In this document: positions 1 through 8,391 of the stretch, piece by piece
How the letters are laid out: each line of letters begins with the position of its first letter
How positions within the stretch are numbered: position 1 is the stretch's first letter
Origin: Thermocatellispora tengchongensis
Lineage (GTDB): Bacteria; Actinomycetota; Actinomycetes; Streptosporangiales; Streptosporangiaceae
Assembly (NCBI RefSeq): GCF_014202315.1
Contig: NZ_JACHGN010000033.1
Span: forward strand, 1-64,000
DNA length: 64,000 nt
Reading direction: 5' to 3'
The notes under the pieces: generated by a model
What the model was told of the DNA's origin: nothing
The model's input: the letters and a program-made list of their open reading frames with translations, nothing else
Databases searched by the model: none
Position numbers and translations under genes: made by a program

Positions 1-118
1 GGGTGACGCGATCGCGGAGAAGAAGAACTCCGGTGAGGCGAAGGAGTCGCTGGAGGTCGTGGACGTGGCCCAGCTCCTGATCCGCTCGGTCAAGGACGAG
101 CGGGCCGGCACCGTGTGA
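1..118 (+). CDS. C-terminal end of an unidentified protein (5' end outside window)
   Basis: An open frame runs in from the left edge and stops at TGA 116-118, leaving the last 38 residues. The tail is charged and helical in character (EKKNSGEAKESLEVVDVAQL, then more residues ending AGTV). I do not recognise the family from this fragment. It is the only plus-strand gene before the first minus-strand block and seems unrelated to the catabolic genes that follow. Confidence 0.55.
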   Translation, partial: GDAIAEKKNSGEAKESLEVVDVAQLLIRSVKDERAGTV

Positions 119-173
119 GCACCGCGCCGGTGGCGCCGCCCCGTCACCACACGGACCGGCCACCGGCGCGCGT

Positions 174-298
174 CATCGGACCCGGCCGCGCGGACGGCCC
201 GCGCATCATCGGACCCGGCCAGCGGACGGCCCGCGCGTCATCGGACCCGGCCAGCGGACGGCCCGCGCGTCATCGGACCCGGCCACGTGGACGGCCGG
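174..298. repeat. Tandem repeat, about 32 bp x 3.9 copies, in a gene-free stretch
   Basis: Four head-to-tail units begin CATCGGACCCGGCC at 174, 207, 239 and 271. Units two and three are identical over 32 bp, unit one is 33 bp, and the last degenerates after about 28 bp. The repeat sits between the partial gene ending at 118 and the TetR gene ending at 565. I see no gene, RNA or clear terminator in the rest of 119-564. There are no unique spacers between units, so this is not a CRISPR array. Confidence 0.9.
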
Positions 299-564
299 GG
301 CGGGCGGCGGCGAAGATCGCTTCCGCGCGTCACGTCCGCCTCTCGCGCCCGCGGCGCGGCCGGTCGGCCGTGTCGCATGCGCATTCCGGGCCCCGCTCAG
401 GCCATCCGCCGCCACGCCCGCACAGCGGCGCCTGAACTCCCCGCGCCTCCCCCGCGAACTCCCGCCATGCCGCACACCACACGCGTGCGGCTCCCGTCTC
501 CTCCACCCGGCCCGGGAAACCCGCGTCGTGGTGGTGTACGGGTGCCGTGCGGCCGGAGGGCCGG

Positions 565-1266
565 TCACACGGGGGACGCGATCTCCTGGCCGTGGGTCTG
601 CGGGCGGAGGTGGCCGTGGCCGGTGTCGGCGAGGCGGGCGAAGACGTCGATGGCGCGGGCCACCAGTTCCTCGGCCTCCTCGCGGGTCGCGCAGTTGGCC
701 ACCTCGCGGCAGATGCCGCCCATGGCCTCGGTGACGATCGCCACCACCGCGCGCACGCCCAGCGCGTCGTCCCGCTCCAGCGCGTCCGGGTCGCGCAGCA
801 GCATGCTGTTCTGGCGCAGCCAGTCCTGGTTGATGCGGCGCATGCGCTGGCCGAAGCCGGGCGGGGTGTCGCCGTCGGCGGCCAGGCGGACCACGTCGCG
901 GTGCTCCCAGGCGCCCAGCAGGTAGGCGCGGGTGCCGGCCAGGAACAGGCGCAGGCCGTTGCTCACCCCGGCGGCGCGTACGGCGTGCACGGTCTCGCGG
1001 GCACGCTCGGCCTGTCTGCGCTGGTAGTGCAGCCAGATCGCCAGATAGAGGTTGGTCTTGCTGCCGTAGTGGTAGTACAGCGACCCCACGCTCATCCCGG
1101 CGCGCTCGGTGATGTCGCTGACGCTCGTCGCCGAGAAGCCCCGCTTGACGAACAACTCCCGGGCGGCGGCCATGAGCTTCTGCGCCGCCTCCGTCCGCAG
1201 CCGCGGATCGTCCAGGTCGAACGCCGGCTCGACGGCCTCGGCCGTGGAGGTTGCGAGCCTCACCAC
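565..1266 (-). CDS. TetR-family regulator, paralogue of the one at 19864-20556
   Basis: The 233-residue protein has an N-terminal TetR helix-turn-helix (AARELFVKRGFSATSVSDIT, then ERAGMSVGSLYYHYGSKTNLY, about residues 34-75) and a long helical ligand domain. It shares long identical blocks with the plus-strand TetR at 19.9 kb, including RLFLAGTRAYLLGAWEHRDV and GGICREVANCATREEAEELV. The start is GTG at 1264-1266. Its upstream region carries the palindrome at 1329-1343 that recurs before the other TetR and two catabolic operons, so autoregulation and control of the acyl-CoA operons are inferred. The ligand is probably an acyl-CoA intermediate, as in KstR-like regulators, but this is not shown. 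Confidence 0.92.
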   Translation of the reverse strand: MVRLATSTAEAVEPAFDLDDPRLRTEAAQKLMAAARELFVKRGFSATSVSDITERAGMSVGSLYYHYGSKTNLYLAIWLHYQRRQAERARETVHAVRAAGVSNGLRLFLAGTRAYLLGAWEHRDVVRLAADGDTPPGFGQRMRRINQDWLRQNSMLLRDPDALERDDALGVRAVVAIVTEAMGGICREVANCATREEAEELVARAIDVFARLADTGHGHLRPQTHGQEIASPV

Positions 1267-1328
1267 ATGTTCTCCGCTCCAGGTCGGCGGCGACGAGCGG
1301 CGGCCGATCCTCTCGAGTCCGAACGATT

Positions 1329-1343
1329 CTGAAGGGAATTCAG
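1329..1343. promoter_or_regulatory. Putative TetR operator, CTGAA-N5-TTCAG (site 1)
   Basis: CTGAAGGGAATTCAG is palindromic apart from its five central bases and lies 63 bp before the TetR start. Read on the minus strand, its flanks (CTAGACTGAA...TTCAGAA) match those of the site at 19791-19805, including a TAGACT that could be a -10 element. Confidence 0.7.
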
Positions 1344-1383
1344 TCTAGGGCAGCGGCGCGAATGCCGATCTTCGCCCCCCGGC

Positions 1384-2559
1384 TTACGCGGCGCGCGTTC
1401 TCATCGCCACGGCCATCGCCAGCCCACCCAGCACCACCGCCGCGGTGACGACCAGGGCGGTCTGATAGGAGTAGGACTCCGCCAGGTAGCCGGCGACCAG
1501 CGGGCCGGCCACCATGCCGAGGTCGGCGCTCATCTGGTACGCCGCCACCGGCGTGCCGCCGCGCCCCCGCGCCACGTCGCCGACCGTGGCCGCCCCTCCC
1601 GTGCTGCTGAACGCGGTTCCGACGCCCATGAGCGCGAACGCCGCCAGGTAGCCGGGCAGCGCCTGCCACGACATGGCGACGATCAGGCTGGCCAGGACCA
1701 GCCCCTCCCCCAGGATCAGGGACGGCTTGCGGCCCCACAGGTCGGCGGACCGGCCCGCGGTGGGCATGGCGACGGCCTGGAGCACCGCGCCCAGCGCCAG
1801 GCTCACCCCGATCCAGGTGGGCTCCTCCCCCAGCACGTCAAGCAGGAACAGCGGCAGCACCGAGACCCGTACCCCGAACACCGCCCAGCCGAGGCTGAAG
1901 ATCGTGGTCAGCGCCGTCCAGTACGGCTGCTGCCGCAGCGCGTGGCTCACCGGGACGCGCTCCGCGTCCGGGGCGGGGGCTCGCGCATCCGGAGCCGGTC
2001 TGGCGCGCGCCAGCGCCGCGGTCGCGAAGGCCATGGCCACCGCGACCGCCGCGCCGTACACGAAGAAGGGCAGCCGCGGCGAGATGGCGAGCAGGCCGCC
2101 GCCGAGCGCCGGGCCCGTCACCGTGCCGAGGGAGAAGCTGCCCTGGAACAGGCCCGCCGCCCTGCCCCGGTGCGAGGGCGGGGTCACGCGCAGCAGCAGG
2201 CTCAGCGCCGACACGCTGTAGAGCGCCGAGCCGATGCCGCACGCGCCGCGGAACAGCAGCAGCGGCAGGTAGTCCCAGGACAGCCCGGCCAGGACGCTGG
2301 TCGCGGCGAGCAGGGCCATCCCCGTGGTGAGGATGGCCCGCTCGCCGAACCTGTTGACCAGCCGGCCGCCCGGGAGCGCGCTGGACAGCCGCATGAGCGC
2401 GAACGCCGAGACGACCGCGCCGACGGCCATGCTGCTCACGCCGAACTGGCCGGCGAAGACCGGGATGGCCGGGGACTGGATGCCGAAGCCGACCGCGACG
2501 GTGAACGCGACGACCGTGAGGATCCTTACTTCCCTGGGTAGTTCCCGGAAGCCGGTCAA
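1384..2559 (-). CDS. MFS transporter
   Basis: A 391-residue, highly hydrophobic protein with about twelve membrane segments (for example EVRILTVVAFTVAVGFGIQS at the N-terminus). The loop motif GRSADLWGRKPSLI has the MFS signature between helices and supports a proton-coupled carrier. The likely start is TTG at 2557-2559, which overlaps the etfA stop as TTGA, with a purine-rich GGAGAGAGGGGA just upstream. Longer upstream frames run through etfA and are artefacts. It is the last gene of the operon. It may export or import a pathway intermediate; direction and substrate cannot be told from sequence. Confidence 0.85.
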   Translation of the reverse strand: MTGFRELPREVRILTVVAFTVAVGFGIQSPAIPVFAGQFGVSSMAVGAVVSAFALMRLSSALPGGRLVNRFGERAILTTGMALLAATSVLAGLSWDYLPLLLFRGACGIGSALYSVSALSLLLRVTPPSHRGRAAGLFQGSFSLGTVTGPALGGGLLAISPRLPFFVYGAAVAVAMAFATAALARARPAPDARAPAPDAERVPVSHALRQQPYWTALTTIFSLGWAVFGVRVSVLPLFLLDVLGEEPTWIGVSLALGAVLQAVAMPTAGRSADLWGRKPSLILGEGLVLASLIVAMSWQALPGYLAAFALMGVGTAFSSTGGAATVGDVARGRGGTPVAAYQMSADLGMVAGPLVAGYLAESYSYQTALVVTAAVVLGGLAMAVAMRTRAA

Positions 2560-3518
2560 CTCCCCTCTCTCCGCCTCGCGATCTCCTCCAGGAGCTGGGG
2601 GATCACCTGGAACAGGTCGCCCACGACGCCGTAGTCGGCCAGTTCGAAGATCGGCGCGTCCTTGTCCTTGTTGATCGCCACGATCGTCTTGCTGGTCTGC
2701 ATGCCCGCGCGGTGCTGGATCGCGCCGGAGATGCCCGCCGCGAGGTAGAGCTGCGGGGAGACGGTGACGCCGGTCTGGCCGACCTGGTACTGGTGCGGGT
2801 ACCAGCCCGCGTCCACCGCCGCGCGGGAGGCGCCGACGGCGCCGCCCAGGGCGTCGGCGAGCCGTTCGATGAGCGCGAAGTTCTCCGCGCCGCCCAGCCC
2901 GCGGCCCCCGGAGACCACGATCTCGGCCTCGGTGAGCTGCGGCCGCCCGGTGTCGGCGCGGGCGACGCGCGAGACGACCCGGGTGCGCAGCGACGCCTCG
3001 TCGAGCCGCAGGCTTCCGCGGGTGACGGCGGGCTCGGCGGGCTCCGGCGAGGGCGCCACCGCGTTCGGCTTCACCGCGACGACGGGCACGCCGGCGGTCA
3101 CCCTGGAGGTGACGGTGAAGGCGGCGCCGAACGCCCACTGGGTGACCTCCGGGCCGGACGGCCCGGGACGCACGTCCACGGCGTCGGTGAGCACGCCGCT
3201 GCCCAGCCGGACCGCCAGGCGCGCGGCGACCTCCCTGCCGTCGGGCGACGACTCCAGCAGCACCAGCTCCGGCGCCGTCTCCGCGGCCAGGCCGGCCAGG
3301 ACCTGAACCCAGCTCAGCGGGTGGTCCTCGATGCCCTCGGCCTCGATCACGTGCACCCGCGCGGCGCCGTAGCGGGCGAGGGTGTCCACTGCCGCGTCGG
3401 CGGCGCCGGCGCAGACCGCGACGGGGGTGCCGAACCTGCGGGCCAGGGTGAGGAGTTCCAGGCTCGGTTTGCGCACCTGGTCCGCGATGTGCCCGACGAG
3501 CACCACGACCTCTGCCAT
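2556..3518 (-). CDS. etfA: Electron transfer flavoprotein alpha subunit
   Basis: The 320-residue protein has the FAD-binding C-terminal domain of Etf[10 protein letters not shown] at about 203-211, [20 protein letters not shown] at about 230-249, and then [20 protein letters not shown] and [20 protein letters not shown]. It forms the ETF heterodimer with EtfB, encoded 13 bp upstream, and takes electrons from acyl-CoA dehydrogenases. Its place in an operon group with acyl-CoA dehydrogenases and hydratases suggests a dedicated ETF for this pathway. The length is normal for the family, and the start ATG (3516-3518) is preceded by GGAGGG. Confidence 0.96.
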   Translation of the reverse strand: MAEVVVLVGHIADQVRKPSLELLTLARRFGTPVAVCAGAADAAVDTLARYGAARVHVIEAEGIEDHPLSWVQVLAGLAAETAPELVLLESSPDGREVAARLAVRLGSGVLTDAVDVRPGPSGPEVTQWAFGAAFTVTSRVTAGVPVVAVKPNAVAPSPEPAEPAVTRGSLRLDEASLRTRVVSRVARADTGRPQLTEAEIVVSGGRGLGGAENFALIERLADALGGAVGASRAAVDAGWYPHQYQVGQTGVTVSPQLYLAAGISGAIQHRAGMQTSKTIVAINKDKDAPIFELADYGVVGDLFQVIPQLLEEIARRREGS

Positions 3519-3531
3519 ATGGACCCCTCCC

Positions 3532-4317
3532 TCAGATGAACTTCTGCTCGGTCAGGAAGCCGGCGAGCAGGAGCCCGCCCTCCCCCTCGTCGGGCACCTG
3601 GGTCCCGGCGGTCCTCGGCGGGCGGGCGGCGATCGCCGCCACGGCCGTACGGGCCGCCGCCGCGCCCACCTGCCCGGCCGGAACGCCGAGGTCGGCGAGG
3701 CTCCAGGTCTCCGGCCGCTTCTTCTTCGCCGCCATGATCCCCTTGAAGGACGGGTAGCGGGCCTCGCCGGTGCGGTCGGTGACCGACACCAGGGCGGGCA
3801 GCGCCGCCTCGCGGTGCTCGGTCCCGGCGGGCCCGTCGCGGCGGACGCGCACGGTCCCGCTCGCCGGATCGAAGGTGAGCTCGTCGGCGAAGGTGAGCTG
3901 CGGCAGCTCCAGGTGCTCGGCGAGCATCGCCGGCACCAGCGAGGTGCCGCCGTCGGTGGAGGCCATGGCGCAGATCACCAGGTCCGGCTCCAGCCGGCGC
4001 AGGGCGGCGGCGAGGACCAGCGCGGTGGCGGGCGCGTCGGAGCCGGCCAGGGCGTCGTCGCCGACGCGCACCGCGGCGTCGCCGCCCATGGCCAGGGCCT
4101 TGCGCAGCGCCTCGGCGGCGGCGTCCGGCCCCATGGTGAGGTAGGTGACCCGGGTGCCGGGCACGGTCTCCGCGATGCGCAGCGCCTGCTCGACGGCGTG
4201 CTCGTCCAGCTCCGACAGCCGGCCGGGGACGCCTTCGCGGTCCACGGTGTGGCCGGGGGTGAAGCGGGGCTGGGAGGCGAGGTCGGGGACGTGCTTGACG
4301 CAGACCACGATGTGCAT
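3532..4317 (-). CDS. etfB: Electron transfer flavoprotein beta subunit
   Basis: The 261-residue protein opens with MHIVVCVKHVPD, typical of EtfB, and has the AMP-binding region (YLTMGPDAAAEALRKALAMG, then CAMASTDGGTSLVPAMLAE). The recognition-loop region ends PSFKGIMAAKKKRPETW. It pairs with EtfA. It starts 3 bp after the enoyl-CoA hydratase stop and is translated within the same operon. Confidence 0.96.
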   Translation of the reverse strand: MHIVVCVKHVPDLASQPRFTPGHTVDREGVPGRLSELDEHAVEQALRIAETVPGTRVTYLTMGPDAAAEALRKALAMGGDAAVRVGDDALAGSDAPATALVLAAALRRLEPDLVICAMASTDGGTSLVPAMLAEHLELPQLTFADELTFDPASGTVRVRRDGPAGTEHREAALPALVSVTDRTGEARYPSFKGIMAAKKKRPETWSLADLGVPAGQVGAAAARTAVAAIAARPPRTAGTQVPDEGEGGLLLAGFLTEQKFI

Positions 4318-4320
4318 CGC

Positions 4321-5124
4321 TCACCGCCCCCGGAAGACGGGCTTGCGCTTGGCGACGAACGCGGCCGCCGCCTCCTTGTGATCCTCGCTGACGAAGGTGC
4401 CGCCCTCCAGCGCGAGCCCCACGTCCAGCAGCAGGTTCATCCGCTCCTGCACGATCTTGTTGACCGTGGCCTTGGTGCCCCGGACCGCCAGCGGGGCGGC
4501 GTCGGCCAGGCGGCGCGCGACCGCGGTGGCCTCCTCCAGCAGCCGGTCGGCGGGTACGGCGCGCAGCGCCAGCCCCAGCCGGGCCGCCTCGGTCCCGCTG
4601 AGCCGGTCGCCGGTCATCAGGTAGTACCGGGCCGCGCCCAGCGGCATCGCCAGCGGCCACATCACGGCCCCGCCGTCGCCCGCGACCAGCCCGGCCGAGA
4701 CGTGGGTGTCGGCGATCTGCGCGTCATCGGCCGCGATGACCACGTCGCAGAACAGCGCGATGGTGGCGCCCAGCCCCATCGCGTACCCGTGCACGGCGGC
4801 GACGATCGGCTGCGGGACGGACAGGATCGTCTCCAGCAGGCGGCGGCCGTGCAGGACCTGGTACACCTGCTGCCCGGCGCTGGGCCCGGCCTCGCCGTCG
4901 GCGCGCTCGGCCATGTCCTTGACGTCACCGCCGGCGCAGAACGCCCGGCCCTCGCCGCGCAGCAGCACCGCGCGCACCTCCGGGTCGCCGGCGACCTCGG
5001 CCAGGGCCAGGCTCAGCTCGCGCTCCAGCCCGCCGCCGATCGCGTTGAGCCGGTCGGGCCGGTTCAGCGCGATGGTGGCCAGGCCGTCCTTGCGGTCCAC
5101 CAGGACCGTCGTGTACTCGGTCAT
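4321..5124 (-). CDS. Enoyl-CoA hydratase/isomerase family protein (crotonase fold)
   Basis: A 267-residue crotonase-superfamily protein. NRPDRLNAI, the oxyanion-hole segment GEGRAFCAGGDVKDMAER and the second oxyanion segment AAVHGYAMGLGATIALFCDV are all present. At the second acid position it has AGLVAGDGGAVMWP, the layout of many hydratase-like proteins. The start ATG at 5122-5124 overlaps the previous stop as ATGA. It probably hydrates or isomerises a trans-2-enoyl-CoA in side-chain or ring beta-oxidation. Substrate is unknown. Confidence 0.93.
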   Translation of the reverse strand: MTEYTTVLVDRKDGLATIALNRPDRLNAIGGGLERELSLALAEVAGDPEVRAVLLRGEGRAFCAGGDVKDMAERADGEAGPSAGQQVYQVLHGRRLLETILSVPQPIVAAVHGYAMGLGATIALFCDVVIAADDAQIADTHVSAGLVAGDGGAVMWPLAMPLGAARYYLMTGDRLSGTEAARLGLALRAVPADRLLEEATAVARRLADAAPLAVRGTKATVNKIVQERMNLLLDVGLALEGGTFVSEDHKEAAAAFVAKRKPVFRGR

Positions 5125-5906
5125 ACGTCCTCCCGTTTCGCGGATATCCGGCCGACCACCGCGGCGCGGGCCTGTTCCCGGCCGGGCGCCGCGACCGCCA
5201 GCGCCTGCAGGCGCGCCTCTTCGTCGAGCAGTCCGGCCAGATCGGAGTTCAGGCCGTGGGTGAACAGCCGTTTGGTGAGCCCCACCGCGCGGCCCGGCAT
5301 GCCGGCCAGCGTGTGGGCGAGCCGGGTGGCGTGCGGCATCAGGTCGGCCGCGGGAACCACCTCGGAGACCAGGCCCCACGCCAGCGCCTCCGCCGCGCTC
5401 AGGCGGCGGCCGGTGGCCACCCACTCGTAGGCGCGGGCGTAGCCGAGCAGGCGCGGCAGGAAGTGCCCGGCGCCGGCGTCGGGGATCAGGCCCACCGAGA
5501 CGAAGGCGGGGACGAACGTGGCCTCCTCGGCCGCGACGCGCAGGTCGGCCGCGGCGGCCAGGGACAGGCCGGCGCCGGCGGCCGGGCCGTTCACCGCGGC
5601 GATGACCGGCTTGTCCAGGGCCGCCATCGCCAGCATGTGGGGGTGGTAGGTGTGCCGCAGCCCGCTGCTCCCCGGGTGCAGGCCCTCCCTGGGGGCGCGC
5701 AGGTCGGCGCCGGCGCAGAAGCCGCGCCCGGCGCCGGTGACGACGACCGCGCGTATCGCCGGGTCGGCCGCCTCGTGCCAGGCTTCGGCGAGCGCGTGCA
5801 GGGTCGGGACGTCCAGGGCGTTGAGCCGGTCGGGACGGTTGAGCGTGACGGTGAGCACCGGCCCGTCCCGCTCGGTCAGCACCGGGACACCGCCGTGCCC
5901 GCTCAC
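5121..5906 (-). CDS. Enoyl-CoA hydratase/isomerase family protein, second copy
   Basis: A 261-residue crotonase-fold protein with NRPDRLNALDV, GRGFCAGADLRAPREG and NGPAAGAGLSLAAAADLRV, followed by FVSVGLIPDAGAGHFLPRLL. Here the second acid is an Asp (IPDAG), as in the PaaG/PaaB type of hydratase-isomerase. The GTG start at 5904-5906 overlaps the stop of the thiolase-like gene as GTGA. The longer upstream frame lies inside that gene and is not real. Having two different crotonases suggests two hydration or isomerisation steps, or a ring-opening step. Confidence 0.92.
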   Translation of the reverse strand: MSGHGGVPVLTERDGPVLTVTLNRPDRLNALDVPTLHALAEAWHEAADPAIRAVVVTGAGRGFCAGADLRAPREGLHPGSSGLRHTYHPHMLAMAALDKPVIAAVNGPAAGAGLSLAAAADLRVAAEEATFVPAFVSVGLIPDAGAGHFLPRLLGYARAYEWVATGRRLSAAEALAWGLVSEVVPAADLMPHATRLAHTLAGMPGRAVGLTKRLFTHGLNSDLAGLLDEEARLQALAVAAPGREQARAAVVGRISAKREDV

Positions 5907-7084
5907 AGCGCCTGCTCCGAACCGAGGATCGCGGTGGCCTGGCTGGAGAGCTGGCCGCCGTTGCCGTGGGCGAGGGCGATCGTCACATCCGGCTGCTGCC
6001 GCTCCCCGGCCTCGCCACGGATCTGCCGGGCCGCCTCGATCAGCGTGAAGATGCCGTACATGCCGGGGTGGCAGTAGGACAGGCCGCCGCCGTTGGTGTT
6101 GACCGGCAGCGAGCCGCCAGGGGCGATGCGCCCGCCGGAGACGAACGCGCCGCCCTCGCCCTTGGCGCAGAAGCCCAGGTCCTCCAGGAACAGCACGGTG
6201 TTGATGGTGAAGGCGTCGTAGAGCTGCACCACGTCCACGTCCTGCGGGCCGACCTTCGCCATCTCGTACGCGCGCCGGGAGGACTCGGTTGCGGCGGTGA
6301 CGGTGAGGTCGGGCATCTGCGAGATGGCGCGGTGCCAGTGCGCCTCCCCCGCGCCCAGCAGGTAGACCGGCGGCCGGCGCAGGTGTCCCGCCCGGTCGGC
6401 GGCGGTCACCACCAGGGCCCCGCCGCCGTCGGTGACCAGGCAGCAGTCCAGCACCGACAGCGGGCTGGACACGATCCGGCTGGCCAGGACGTCCTCGACG
6501 GTCAGCGGGTCGCGGACGAACGCCCTGGGGTTGAGCCTGGCCCACTGCCGGGCCGCGACGGCCACCTCGGCGAGCTGGGCGCGGGTGGTGCCGTATTGGT
6601 GCATGTGGCGGGCGGCGGCCAGGGCGTATCCGGTCACGGGCATGCGGGGCCGGTAGGCGGCCTCGTAGGAGGGCGTTTCCGGCGGGGCGGCGGGCAGGCG
6701 GCCCCGGCCGTTGCCGGCATGGACGCTGTCGGAGCGGGCGGTGCTGCCGTACACGATCAGCGCCGTGTGGCAGGCGCCGGCGGCGATGGCCAGCGCCGCG
6801 TGGTGCAGGTGCGAGACGAACGAGCTGCCGCCCACCATGGTGCCGTCGGTGTAGCGGGGCCGCACGCCCAGGTACTCGGCCACGTCGAGCGGCGCCATGC
6901 CGCGCCCGGCGATCGCGCAGAACAGCCCGTCCACGTCGCGCGTGGACAGGCCGGCGTCGGCGAGCGCGGCGCCGGCGGCCTGGGCGGCCAGGTCCAGGGC
7001 GTAACGGCCGGGTCCCACCTCGCCCAGGTCGGATTCGGCGACTCCGGCGATGGCGGCGGCGCCGCGCAGGTCAGGGCCGCTCAT
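5903..7084 (-). CDS. Thiolase-fold lipid-transfer-type protein (possible retro-aldolase, Ltp2-like)
   Basis: A 393-residue thiolase-superfamily protein of the SCP-x/Ltp group. The segment where degradative thiolases carry the nucleophilic cysteine reads MVGGSSFVSHLHHAA, with no Cys. The C-terminal region is VQLYDAFTINTVLFLEDLGF and GGGLSYCHPGMYGIF. In sterol degraders, Ltp2 proteins of this type lack the cysteine, pair with a DUF35 partner and cleave a C-C bond by retro-aldol reaction. The DUF35 gene directly upstream here overlaps this one by 14 bp. ATG 7082-7084 is preferred over GTG 7085-7087 because of GGGGAG spacing. The retro-aldolase role is inference. Confidence 0.85.
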   Translation of the reverse strand: MSGPDLRGAAAIAGVAESDLGEVGPGRYALDLAAQAAGAALADAGLSTRDVDGLFCAIAGRGMAPLDVAEYLGVRPRYTDGTMVGGSSFVSHLHHAALAIAAGACHTALIVYGSTARSDSVHAGNGRGRLPAAPPETPSYEAAYRPRMPVTGYALAAARHMHQYGTTRAQLAEVAVAARQWARLNPRAFVRDPLTVEDVLASRIVSSPLSVLDCCLVTDGGGALVVTAADRAGHLRRPPVYLLGAGEAHWHRAISQMPDLTVTAATESSRRAYEMAKVGPQDVDVVQLYDAFTINTVLFLEDLGFCAKGEGGAFVSGGRIAPGGSLPVNTNGGGLSYCHPGMYGIFTLIEAARQIRGEAGERQQPDVTIALAHGNGGQLSSQATAILGSEQAL

Positions 7085-7493
7085 CACGCTCCCCGGTCTC
7101 CAGGGTGAAGGCGACGTGCGGCCCGTCGGGCCCGGCCGGATCGACGTGGGCGCGCACGCGGGCGCCGATCGCGACCTCCTCGGCGGGCGTCCCGGTCACC
7201 GTGCTCATCATGCGGAAGCCCTCGTCGAGGTCCACCAGCACGACCGGATACGGGTCGCGGCCGCGGGGGAACAGCACGCTGGTGGAGTAGACCGTGCCGA
7301 GCCCGGCGCTGCGTTCCCAGGTCAGCTCCATCGCCCCGCACGCGGGGCACAGCACCCGCGGCGGGAACACCGCGGCCCGGCACTCCTCGCAGGACTGGAA
7401 CGGCACGGCGCCCTCGGCCAGCCGCTCGGTGTACTCCAGATGCGGCGCGAGGCCCGCGCGCCGCAGGTCGGCGACCTTGCCCGGCCCGCTCAT
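7071..7493 (-). CDS. DUF35 / zinc-ribbon OB-fold protein, partner of the thiolase-like enzyme
   Basis: A 140-residue protein with a rubredoxin-like zinc ribbon (Cys35-x2-Cys38, Cys49-x2-Cys52: SCEECRAAVFPPRVLCPAC) followed by an OB-fold (YSTSVLFPRGRDPYPVVLVD). DUF35 proteins bind thiolase-fold enzymes and are needed for their activity. In mycobacteria the DUF35 domain is fused to the MaoC protein ChsH2; here it is a separate gene next to a MaoC gene, overlapping it by 4 bp (ATGA). Confidence 0.93.
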   Translation of the reverse strand: MSGPGKVADLRRAGLAPHLEYTERLAEGAVPFQSCEECRAAVFPPRVLCPACGAMELTWERSAGLGTVYSTSVLFPRGRDPYPVVLVDLDEGFRMMSTVTGTPAEEVAIGARVRAHVDPAGPDGPHVAFTLETGERDERP

Positions 7494-7948
7494 GCCGTCC
7501 TCTCCTCTCCTGGCAGAGTCGCGGTGGCCTGGCCCCGGAGCACCAGGCGCGGCTCCCGCCCGTCCGCCTCGCTGTGCACGGTCAGGCTCACCTCCACCTC
7601 CGTACGCCCGTCGGCGCCGGCGGTGGCCCGGACCGGTTCCCCGGCCAGCACCAGGGTGTCTCCGGGCCAGACCTGGCCGACGTACCGGACGCCGAAGCGG
7701 CGCAGGTTGCGCCGGCCGAGCCAGGCGGCGGCGTAGCCGCTCAGGATGCCGGCGGTCAGCAGCCCGTGGCCGAACACCGAGGGGTATCCGGCGGCGCGGG
7801 CGAAGTCGTCGTCGTGGTGCATCGGGTTGAAGTCCCCGCCCGCGCCCGCGTACCGGACGAAGTCGGTGCGCGTGAGCGGGCCGACCCGCCGTACGGGCGC
7901 CGGCGGCAGCGCCGGCACGGCGGGCGCGGACGTGTGCGCTTGGGTCAA
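7490..7948 (-). CDS. MaoC-family enoyl-CoA hydratase subunit with intact hydratase-2 motif
   Basis: A 152-residue single-hotdog protein. The hydratase-2 motif reads YAGAGGDFNPMHHDDDFARA, with Asp39 and His44 as the expected catalytic pair, followed by GYPSVFGHGLL. It starts at TTG 7946-7948, which overlaps the previous stop as TTGA. The partner upstream is a motif-less hotdog, so a heterodimer of active and inactive subunits is expected, as in ChsH1-ChsH2 and HadAB. It would hydrate a bulky 2-enoyl-CoA. Confidence 0.92.
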   Translation of the reverse strand: MTQAHTSAPAVPALPPAPVRRVGPLTRTDFVRYAGAGGDFNPMHHDDDFARAAGYPSVFGHGLLTAGILSGYAAAWLGRRNLRRFGVRYVGQVWPGDTLVLAGEPVRATAGADGRTEVEVSLTVHSEADGREPRLVLRGQATATLPGEERTA

Positions 7949-8391
7949 TGCTCCCCCAGTTCGATCACCGTGGTGCGCAGCCGCAGCACGGTCCGGTCAT
8001 GCTGGTCGGTGAAGGTGTGCTCGGTGGTCACCAGCGTCATGGCACCCCGGCTGCCGGTCTTGCCGACCACGTCGGCCACCCGGGAGCGCACGGTCAGCAC
8101 ATCGCCGGCGACGATGTCCTCCAGGTACTCCCACTCGGCTTCCCCGGCCAGCACGCGCCGCAGGTCCAGCCCGAGCGCGTCCAGGCCGCCCGGCGGCGCC
8201 CAGTGGGCGGTGACGGCCGAGAACGTGGGCGGCGCCGGCAGGTCCGCGTAGCCCGCGGCCCGCGCCGCCGCGACGTCGTGCAGCACGGGGTCGTCGTCCT
8301 TGACGGCGACGGCGAACTCGCGCACCTTGCCGTGCTCCACCGGGAAGCTGTAGCACTGGTACTCCCAGCCGATCAGGCCGCGGTCAGCCAT
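7945..8391 (-). CDS. MaoC-like hotdog subunit lacking the catalytic motif
   Basis: A 148-residue protein of the N-terminal MaoC dehydratase type (FAS1-like hotdog). It begins IGWEYQCYSFPVEHGKVREF and has AARAAGYADLPAPPTFSAVT, typical of HadA-like subunits. There is no D-x-N-P-x-H motif. It overlaps the active MaoC gene by 4 bp and the acyl-CoA ligase stop by 8 bp. Its probable role is to widen the substrate pocket of the heterodimer. Confidence 0.9.
   Translation of the reverse strand: MADRGLIGWEYQCYSFPVEHGKVREFAVAVKDDDPVLHDVAAARAAGYADLPAPPTFSAVTAHWAPPGGLDALGLDLRRVLAGEAEWEYLEDIVAGDVLTVRSRVADVVGKTGSRGAMTLVTTEHTFTDQHDRTVLRLRTTVIELGEH

Noticed and set aside
174-298. CRISPR array
   Set aside because: Units are contiguous without unique spacers, and there are no cas genes in the window.
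3382-5430. Long plus-strand frame (682 codons) over etfB and the hydratase genes
   Set aside because: Low-complexity antisense product. The minus strand holds EtfB and crotonases with intact motifs.
5903-7084. Ordinary acetyl-CoA acetyltransferase
   Set aside because: The nucleophilic Cys segment is absent and a DUF35 partner is present.
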